NCBI RefSeq assembly: GCF_009184865.1
Contig: NZ_CP045096.1
Coordinates: 2,480,001 to 2,544,000, forward strand
From: Streptomyces phaeolivaceus
Lineage (GTDB): Bacteria; Actinomycetota; Actinomycetes; Streptomycetales; Streptomycetaceae
DNA length: 64,000 bases
Reading direction: 5' to 3'
The notes under the pieces were generated by a model, which was not told where the DNA came from, ran no database searches, and saw only the letters and a program-made list of their open reading frames with translations. Shown here piece by piece: positions 57,854-64,000 of the stretch. Numbering within the stretch: position 1 is the stretch's first letter; the number at the start of each line of letters is the position of its first letter. The position numbers and the translations under genes were made by a program.

Positions 57854-58827
57854 GATCCCCCCTCGGCGCGGGGTTCGGCAGGGAACTCGGCGGTGAACTC
57901 GGCGTCCAGCGCGGTCAGCCGCATGAACGCCTCCTCCAACGAGCCGCGCTCGACGGCCAGTTCATGCACGGTCACCCCGTGCGCGGAGGCGATACGGCCG
58001 ACACTCGCCGCATCCACCCCCACGACCAGTACGGTCCCGTCGGCCTGTTCGTGAAAGTCGATGCCCTTCCCGGAGAACAGCGAGACCAGCCGCGCCCTCT
58101 CCGGGGTCCGGACCCTGACCTTCGGCACGGAGTCGGCCTCGATGAATCCGTCCATGTCGGTGTCGGCGAGGAGCCGCCCCCGCCCGACGACGACCAGACG
58201 GTCGGCGGTCCGCGCCATCTCGCTCATCAGATGGCTGGACAGGAACACGGTCCGCCCTTCGCCCGCCAACTCCCTTACCAACATACGGATCCAGCGCACT
58301 CCGCCCGGGTCCAGCCCGTTGACGGGTTCGTCGAGCAGGAGGATCTCGGGTTCCCCGAGCAGCGCGGTGGCGATCCCCAGCCGCTGCCCCATCCCGAGCG
58401 AGAACCCCCCGACCCGCCGCCCCGCGACCCCGTCCAGCCCGGTCCGCCCGAGCACCTCCCCCACCCGCCGCCTCGGCAGCCGATTGCTCTCGGCGACACA
58501 GAGCAGATGGTGGTAGGCGGTACGCCCGGGATGCGCGGCCCTGGCCTCCAGCATGGCCCCGACCGTCCGCAACGGCTCACGCAACTCCCCGTACCGGCGC
58601 CCGTTCAGCAACACCCGCCCGCCATCGGGCCGGCACAGCCCGACCATGGCCCGCATCGTCGTCGACTTCCCGGCCCCGTTGGGCCCGAGAAACCCGGTGA
58701 CCCGCCCGGGTTCGGCCCGGAAGGAGAGCCGGTCGACGGCGAGGGAGGCCCCGTACCGCTTACCGCGCTCTGCGCGACGGCCCTCCTCCTCGGAACGGTC
58801 GCGGGCGCGCCCCGGGGCTGGCAACAC
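57850..58827 (-). CDS. ABC exporter ATPase with an aberrant N-terminus
   Basis: The ATPase partner of the permease gene downstream. Walker A GPNGAGKSTTMRAMVGL, signature FSLGMGQRLGIATAL, Walker B ILLLDEPVNGLD and VFLSSHLMSEM are intact. The usual start of this family (about ten residues before L-T-K-R-Y-G) is missing. Conservation begins abruptly at KRYGASLAVD (codon at 58761), and the residues before it are encoded by sequence antisense to a kinase gene. A GTG at 58827 could start translation and give 325 aa. This looks like the product of a deletion that removed the original start and promoter. It may or may not be functional. Confidence 0.7.
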   Translation of the reverse strand: MLPAPGRARDRSEEEGRRAERGKRYGASLAVDRLSFRAEPGRVTGFLGPNGAGKSTTMRAMVGLCRPDGGRVLLNGRRYGELREPLRTVGAMLEARAAHPGRTAYHHLLCVAESNRLPRRRVGEVLGRTGLDGVAGRRVGGFSLGMGQRLGIATALLGEPEILLLDEPVNGLDPGGVRWIRMLVRELAGEGRTVFLSSHLMSEMARTADRLVVVGRGRLLADTDMDGFIEADSVPKVRVRTPERARLVSLFSGKGIDFHEQADGTVLVVGVDAASVGRIASAHGVTVHELAVERGSLEEAFMRLTALDAEFTAEFPAEPRAEGGS

Positions 58828-59676
58828 GGCGTCGGCTTCCTGATCGTGGGCATCGCGATCCTCGGGGCCACGTGGACGACGGCGTTCGCGGTCCGGGAAC
58901 GGCGCGCCCTGACCCGGGCGGAAGCCGTCCGCCGCGAGGAACGGTCCCTCCACCACGAACGCCTCCGCATCGCCCGCGAACTCCACGACGTGGTCACCCA
59001 CACCATGGGCGTCATCACGGTCAAGGCGAGCGTCGCCAACCACGTCCTGGCATCCCGGCCCGAGGAGGCCCACGACGCACTCAGGATCATCGAGACGGTC
59101 AGCCGAGAGGCGATGACGGAGCTGCGCGGCATCCTGCGAGTACTACGCGTGCCACCGCCCCCGGACGCGGAACGGGACGACGAACGAGACGACGAACGAG
59201 ACAGCGAACGAGACAGCGAACGAGACGACAAACCGGCCGATTTGACCCCGACACCGGGTCTGCCGGACATCCCCACGCTCGTCCACGGCGCCCAACAAGC
59301 CGGACTCCAGGTGAAGTTGACCATGCCCAAACGGCACGTCCACCAACCACCGCACGGCATCGGCCTGGCCGCCTACCGCATCGTGCAGGAAGCCCTGACG
59401 AACGTCATGACCCACGCCGCCCCGACGACTTGCACCGTACGGATCGAGACGACCGCGGTCGGCCTGCGCCTGGAGGTCCGCGACGAGGGGCCGCCAGCTG
59501 TTCGCGACCGAGGGCGCCACGGCTCCCGACCGGCCGGCGGACACGGCATCCCCGGAATGCGCGAGCGGGCCAAGCTGTACGGCGGCACGCTCACGGCCGC
59601 CCCGCACCCCGACGGCGGCTTCCGCGTATCCGCCCATCTGCCGTACCACCCGCAGCAGCCACCGGAGCCCCAGTGA
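58762..59676 (+). pseudogene. Sensor histidine kinase truncated at its N-terminus
   Basis: The C-terminal part of a DesK/NarX-type kinase: two hydrophobic segments (LTALCATALLLGTVAGA, VGFLIVGIAILGATW), HisKA_3 with LRIARELHDVVTHTMGVITV, a linker of ERDD/ERDS repeats, and a HATPase_c domain (EALTNVMTHAAP, GGHGIPGMRERAKLYGG). The first two or more TM segments and the start codon are absent. The frame stays open upstream only as antisense of the ATPase. The break coincides with the loss of the ATPase start at about 58762. Its stop overlaps the intact response-regulator start (GTGA). Probably non-functional unless an internal start is used. Confidence 0.72.
59170..59229 (+). repeat. 12-bp in-frame tandem repeat in the truncated kinase
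   Basis: Five diverged GAACGAGACGAC-type units encode ERDDERDDERDSERDSERDD in the linker between the HisKA_3 and ATPase domains. Confidence 0.85.
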
Positions 59677-60374
59677 CGACGCCCGCCCCCGCCTCCCCCA
59701 CCCGCATCCTGATCGCCGAGGACCAGGCCCTGCTGAGCGGCAGCTTCCGCGTCCTGATCGACTCCGAACCGGACCTGATCACGGTGGGCGAGGCAAGCAC
59801 GGGCGCCCAGGCGGTGGCCATGGCCCGCACCGAACACCCCGACCTGGTCCTGATGGACATCCGCATGCCGGAACTGGACGGCATAGAAGCGACCCGCCGC
59901 ATCTGCGCGTCCCCTCTCACCGCCGACGTACGCGTCCTCATCCTCACCATGTTCGACCTGGACGACTACGTCTTCGCCGCCCTCCGCGCCGGCGCCGGCG
60001 GCTTCCTCCTGAAGGACACCCCACCGGCCGACCTCCTCACCGCGATCCGCGTCATCGCGACGGGCGAGGCACTACTCGCCCCGACCGTGACCCGCCGCCT
60101 GATCGAGGAGTTCTGCCGCCGCCCCCCGGCCCCGACCCCCACACCCCTCACCGGAGTCACCGACCGCGAACGCGAGGTCCTCCACCTCATCGCCACCGGC
60201 TCCTCCAACACCGAGATCGCCCACACCCTCCACCTCAGCCCCGGCACGGTAAAAACCCACATAGGCCACCTCCTGACCAAACTCAACGCCCGCGACCGCG
60301 CCCAACTCGTCATCACGGCTTACGAATCGGGCCTGGTCCGGCCCACGGGAGTCAGGCACATTCGCCAGCGGTGA
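59673..60374 (+). CDS. NarL/LuxR-family response regulator
   Basis: A 233-aa regulator with a complete receiver (EDQALLS, phosphoacceptor Asp in LVLMDIRMPELDG, Lys in FLLKDTPP) and HTH (TDREREVLHLIATGSSNTEI, LHLSPGTVKTHIGHLLTKL). It starts at a GTG overlapping the kinase stop, with GGAG 5 bp upstream. Its cognate kinase is N-terminally truncated, so it may be an orphan now. It presumably controlled the divergent ABC exporter. Confidence 0.9.
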   Translation: MTTPAPASPTRILIAEDQALLSGSFRVLIDSEPDLITVGEASTGAQAVAMARTEHPDLVLMDIRMPELDGIEATRRICASPLTADVRVLILTMFDLDDYVFAALRAGAGGFLLKDTPPADLLTAIRVIATGEALLAPTVTRRLIEEFCRRPPAPTPTPLTGVTDREREVLHLIATGSSNTEIAHTLHLSPGTVKTHIGHLLTKLNARDRAQLVITAYESGLVRPTGVRHIRQR

Positions 60375-60525
60375 AGGGCGATCTCTCAGCGGGCTCCGCC
60401 CATGGGCCCTCTGGCGACGGCCTGCTCACGATCTCCGCGGCAGAACCACAAGGCGGGTGACGAAGCTGTTGAGGCAGGCGCGATACCTGGCGTCTGTCCG
60501 GGGTGGTCTCAACGGCTTCTCCGGT

Positions 60526-62724
60526 TCAGCCGCCGTACTGGAAACGCACCGACTCTCCGAGCACCGAGCGGGCGCCATCGAAGTCGGCCAAGCGGGACGC
60601 CACTGTGGCCACGGCGAGGCGTTCCGGAAGGGCCGCGGAGAACTTCAGGCCGCGCACAGCCCGGCGGTCCACGTCTGGCAGTACGAGGTTCTCGCCGACG
60701 CTGTCACGAGCCGCACGCCAGTCGGCCGGAGTGAGGTTCTCGCGCAGGCGCAGCCAGCTGTCGGTGGGCCGTTGCAGGGGATCGGCGACCGACTGGAGTG
60801 TGGCTGCCAAGGTGGCGTTGGCGCGATAGCCGGCCCAGGTCCACCAACGGACGTCTGAGCCGACGCGCGTGATCAACGTGCCACCCGGGTGGACGGTCTC
60901 AGGTGCGTCGGTCTCACGCTGTTCGGCCAGGCATGCCTCCGCACGCCGGGTGAGGGAGACCGGCGGGGCCGTGCCCAGCAGCACCTCGCGCATGGCGCGC
61001 GTCAGGGCGTATGACAGTCCGACGACGCCACCGTTCATCCACTTGGCGATTCCACCGCTGTCTGCCGGTTCGACGAAGACCCGTTTGCGCAGCCAGTCGA
61101 TGTACGTGACCTGCCAACTGCGTCCGCCGAGCAGCAACCGCCTGGGGCCGGGGCGCTCCTCTGTGAGCACACTCGGGTCGGTGCGGCCGATCTCCGTCCG
61201 TCCGGACAGGACGGTGAACTGCGGAGGCGCGGTAAAAGACGCGGTGAGTTCGATGAAGTGGCGTTTGCCGAAGCGGCGTTCCGCCTCTGGGCCGACGAAC
61301 AGCATCCCACCGTCGCTGTCGAGAAAGCCCTCCTCGGTGAGGAAGCGCAGGATCGGGGCAGCCGACTTGTCGAAAGGCGCAAGGCCGTTCCACTGCCGAT
61401 CCCACAACTGGTCACCGAGCTTGTGCTGTTGCAAGGTCACGGCGAGCAATTGCTGAGCCACCAGGTGACGCGGCTCCGGCGGCGGGACGACCGGTTCCAC
61501 CCAGCCCCGCGACCACAGCAGCAACAACCCCGCCGCCTGCAGCAACGTGTCCTTGCGGGTGGTGAGGAACAGACAGTTCCGCACGGTGCCGGACCGCCTG
61601 CCGGTGCGGCCGATGCGCTGCAGGAACGAGGCGACGGAGGCCGGTGAGTCGATCTGGATGACGCGTTCCAAGTCGCCGACGTCAATGCCGAGTTCGAGAG
61701 TTGACGTGGAGACGATGACGCAGTCGCGCGCCTCGGCGAACGCCTGCTCGGAACGGGTGCGTTCATCGACGGAGAGCGAGGCGTGAGACAGGAAGACGGT
61801 CACCTCGCGCGCGCGAAGCGCCGCGCCCAGCTCTTCGACCTGGCGGCGCGAGTCGCAGAAGACGAGCCGCTTCTCTCCTCTGTGCAGCGCCGCGATGAGT
61901 TTGGCCGCGTTGTCGAGGGAGCCGACGTAGTCGAGTTCCACTTCGCCCGCAGGCCTGCTGGGCGACTCGATGCTCGCCTTGTCGCCGTGTCCGCTGCCGC
62001 CGGTGGCCGGCAGACGCACTCCGGGGGCGACGACCTGACCGGTGCGACGGCCGACGCCCGCGCCTTGCAGCCAGTGCAGCAGCTCGGCCGGGTTGCCGAC
62101 GGTCGCCGAGAGTCCGACGCGCTGGATGGGCCGTCCGGTGACCCGTTCCAACCGTTCGAGCACGGCCAACAGGTGCCATCCACGGTCGTCCCCCGCGAAC
62201 GCGTGCACTTCGTCGACGACGACGGCCCGCACGCTCCCCAGCAGGCGGGCATGATCGGTCTTGACGCCGATCAGCATCGCTTCGAGCGACTCGGGCGTGG
62301 TCAGCAGGATGTCCGGTGCCTCGGCCCGGATGCGCTGCCGTTGCGATTCCTTGGTGTCGCCGTGCCAGAGCGCGGCCCGGCGCCCCAGCCACTGGGCGTA
62401 CGTGTCGACGCGGCCGACCAGGTTGTTGAGGAGTGCCTTGAGCGGGCACAGGTACAGCACGGATGTGCCTGTCCACTTCTGCTCGGCCATCGCCGACAGC
62501 AGGGGGAAGCAGGCCGCCTCGGTCTTGCCCCCCGCCGTCGGAGCCAGCAGTACGGCGTCCTGCCCCTCCATGAGCGGGGGGATCGCCGCCCGCTGCAGGG
62601 GGCGCAGATCGGGCCAGCCGAGGGTGTTGACGATGTGATGCAGGACGACGGGGTCGAGTCGGTCGAGTACGTCGACGTCCTCGTCACCCGGGTCTTTCCC
62701 GGCCGGGAGTCCCGCGTCCGCCAT
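60526..62724 (-). CDS. brxHI: BREX type 2 Lhr-like helicase BrxHI
   Basis: A 732-aa superfamily-2 DNA helicase: Q-motif LRPLQRAAIPP, Walker A APTAGGKT (61-68), TTPESLE, DEVH box (171-174), SATVGN (206-211), then helicase_C with STSTLELGID and QRIGRTGRRSG (370-379). The C-terminal third has no family motif I know and is typical of the Lhr-like helicases of type 2 BREX. Its ATG overlaps the brxD stop by one base (TAATG). BREX blocks phage replication, and BrxHI is the last gene of pglW-pglX-pglY-pglZ-brxD-brxHI. The upstream genes lie beyond the window. Confidence 0.87.
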   Translation of the reverse strand: MADAGLPAGKDPGDEDVDVLDRLDPVVLHHIVNTLGWPDLRPLQRAAIPPLMEGQDAVLLAPTAGGKTEAACFPLLSAMAEQKWTGTSVLYLCPLKALLNNLVGRVDTYAQWLGRRAALWHGDTKESQRQRIRAEAPDILLTTPESLEAMLIGVKTDHARLLGSVRAVVVDEVHAFAGDDRGWHLLAVLERLERVTGRPIQRVGLSATVGNPAELLHWLQGAGVGRRTGQVVAPGVRLPATGGSGHGDKASIESPSRPAGEVELDYVGSLDNAAKLIAALHRGEKRLVFCDSRRQVEELGAALRAREVTVFLSHASLSVDERTRSEQAFAEARDCVIVSTSTLELGIDVGDLERVIQIDSPASVASFLQRIGRTGRRSGTVRNCLFLTTRKDTLLQAAGLLLLWSRGWVEPVVPPPEPRHLVAQQLLAVTLQQHKLGDQLWDRQWNGLAPFDKSAAPILRFLTEEGFLDSDGGMLFVGPEAERRFGKRHFIELTASFTAPPQFTVLSGRTEIGRTDPSVLTEERPGPRRLLLGGRSWQVTYIDWLRKRVFVEPADSGGIAKWMNGGVVGLSYALTRAMREVLLGTAPPVSLTRRAEACLAEQRETDAPETVHPGGTLITRVGSDVRWWTWAGYRANATLAATLQSVADPLQRPTDSWLRLRENLTPADWRAARDSVGENLVLPDVDRRAVRGLKFSAALPERLAVATVASRLADFDGARSVLGESVRFQYGG

Positions 62725-64000
62725 TACAGCTCCAGGTCGATGTCATCGGCCGACGCGGAGTCTCCGGAGACCGCGGCCGCCAGATTTCGCTCGACGTCGG
62801 TGAGTTCGCTGCCGACGACCGTGAGTCGGTAGTGCTGCCGGGGGTCGAAGTCGTCGAACTGGTCCACGCGGTCGAGTACATCCCCGACGAGTTTCTTCAG
62901 GAACAGCCGGGGAGCCACTCCGACCTTCCCTCCCAGTGCCCCGCCGACGGCCACCGCGAGGTCCGCGACATACACGTCGTCGACGACCTTCCGCACACGG
63001 TCGGGAGCTTCTGCGGCATCGGCGTACAGGTCACGGATGGTGAGGCCGAGTCCGACCAAGGACTCCTGGTTGAAGCCGGGAAGCCTGATCTGCACGGCGC
63101 GAGGGTTGTCGAAGCGCGGGTCGGTGGTGAAGTCGGTGGCCAGCCGCTGGGCCAGCGGTGCCAGCCGCTGCACACCCTGCTGACCGTCGTAGAAGGCCGG
63201 GGTACCCGTGATCACCAGATACAGGCCGGGGAAACGGCCCGAGTGCACCTCGTCGATGAGCTGTCGCAGCGCGTTGAGTGCCTTGTCCCGGGCGTCCGAC
63301 CGGACCCGCTGCAACGTCTCCACCTCGTCGAGGACGACGAACAGCCCAGTGTGTCCCGAGTCGCGCAGCACCGTGAGGAGCCCCTGCAGGAAACCGAGTG
63401 CACCGAAGTGGTCGAGGTCGCCGCGCACCCCGGCAGACCTGCGGGCGGAGGCTGCCACGTGCGGCTGGCCGCCGAGCCAGGCCAGGACGGCCGCGGCGGT
63501 CGCCTCGTCACCATCGGCGAGGGCGGCACGGTAGCCGCGCAGCGCGGTGGCGAACGACGGGGCGTGCCGGGAGACCTCGGCGAGCCGCGCGACGAGCAGC
63601 TTCTCCACCTCTCCCGGAAGATCGTCCTCGGTCGCACCGGCGGCGAGGGCGTCCTCCTCCAGGGCGTAGAACCAGGCATCGACGACTGGTCGGAGAGCGC
63701 TCGCGGGGAAGCTGGACGTGGTGAGGCGCTCGGTGAGCCGCCGGTAGACCGTCTCCAGCCTGTGCAGCGGTGTCTCGTTCTCCGAGATCTGGATCTCGGC
63801 CACGGCGAAGTTACGGCGCTTGGCCCGCTCCCCCAACCAGCGGGTGAAGAACGTCTTGCCGGACCCGTACTCGCCCCGCACGGCCTTGAACACGGACCCG
63901 CCGGACGCCACGGCGTCCAGTTCCGCGTCCAGAGCCGCTTCGAACCGGTCGAGTCCGGTGGCCAGCAGGTCGAGACCGCTGTCGGGCACGGCACCGCGTC
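62724..64000 (-). CDS. brxD: BREX type 2 ATP-binding protein BrxD (5' end beyond window)
   Basis: A P-loop ATPase of the DUF2791/BrxD family. Counting from a GTG at 63989, Walker A GEYGSGKT is at 39-46 and the Walker B/switch LFVVLDEVETLQRVRSD at 216-232, with ITGTPAFYD and RQHYRLT later. The reading frame is open to the right edge, and homologues, as I recall them, begin some tens of residues earlier, so the true start is probably outside. The gene is translationally coupled to brxHI. BrxD is an accessory ATPase of the type 2 BREX phage-defence system; pglZ and other genes are expected immediately upstream. Confidence 0.85.
   Translation of the reverse strand, partial: RGAVPDSGLDLLATGLDRFEAALDAELDAVASGGSVFKAVRGEYGSGKTFFTRWLGERAKRRNFAVAEIQISENETPLHRLETVYRRLTERLTTSSFPASALRPVVDAWFYALEEDALAAGATEDDLPGEVEKLLVARLAEVSRHAPSFATALRGYRAALADGDEATAAAVLAWLGGQPHVAASARRSAGVRGDLDHFGALGFLQGLLTVLRDSGHTGLFVVLDEVETLQRVRSDARDKALNALRQLIDEVHSGRFPGLYLVITGTPAFYDGQQGVQRLAPLAQRLATDFTTDPRFDNPRAVQIRLPGFNQESLVGLGLTIRDLYADAAEAPDRVRKVVDDVYVADLAVAVGGALGGKVGVAPRLFLKKLVGDVLDRVDQFDDFDPRQHYRLTVVGSELTDVERNLAAAVSGDSASADDIDLEL

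Overview
The window is a stretch of high-GC, gene-dense actinobacterial chromosome and almost certainly comes from Streptomyces. Indicators are the very strong GC bias at third codon positions, many ATGA/GTGA-coupled gene pairs, a SARP/AfsR-type regulator, a F420-linked reductase, an MHYT-domain protein, DmdR-type iron boxes, GH43 enzymes with CBM42 or CBM13 modules, a mycothiol-type DinB protein, and the GC-rich palindromic intergenic repeats usual in this genus. I see no rRNA, tRNA or CRISPR array.

Layout. 1-8.2 kb: nadE, an MFS exporter, an EEP-family phosphohydrolase, an EmrB/QacA-type exporter with its TetR regulator and a clear operator, then panB. 8.2-16.6 kb: a DrrAB-like ABC exporter, a large SARP/NB-ARC/TPR regulator, a solitary large serine recombinase whose predicted catalytic serine is threonine, and an M50 protease. 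16.6-21.5 kb: npdG, a sialidase, a conserved unknown, an MHYT protein, a small SPOR-like protein and methionine aminopeptidase. 21.6-29.9 kb: an iron island made of heme oxygenase behind an iron box, a heme/siderophore-type permease and ATPase without a binding protein, and efeO-efeB-efeU behind a second iron box, followed by an overlapping lipoprotein gene. 29.9-40.7 kb: a prim-pol domain protein, a TetR with a long dyad operator, VOC, GNAT, Rsm22, a serine hydrolase, a Bcr/CflA exporter, a Gfo/Idh oxidoreductase, phoD and an SDR. 40.7-46.8 kb: a structured leader with a possible 28-codon uORF ahead of a MacB-like ABC pair, then an aldo/keto reductase, SnoaL-like, DoxX and MazG-like genes. 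46.9-54.6 kb: an MMPL transporter, a DesK/NarL-type two-component pair and two secreted arabinan-active GH43 enzymes. 54.9-60.4 kb: a PD40 beta-propeller protein, a mycothiol-type DinB protein, and an ABC exporter/two-component locus in which the 5' ends of two divergent genes appear lost at one junction. 60.5 kb to the right edge: brxHI and brxD, the promoter-distal end of a type 2 BREX (Pgl) phage-defence operon that continues beyond the window.

Two sequence-level themes recur. First, short tandem duplications are often anchored on stop codons (panB, the SARP gene, the MHYT gene, efeU, the lipoprotein gene, the 65-aa gene, a coiled-coil gene and a GH43 gene). Units that straddle stops are often not multiples of three, while tandem units inside genes are. 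Second, the genus-typical GC-rich palindromic repeats appear between genes and also inside two reading frames (the SARP linker and the PhzF-like protein). All assignments were made by reading; no database search was run.
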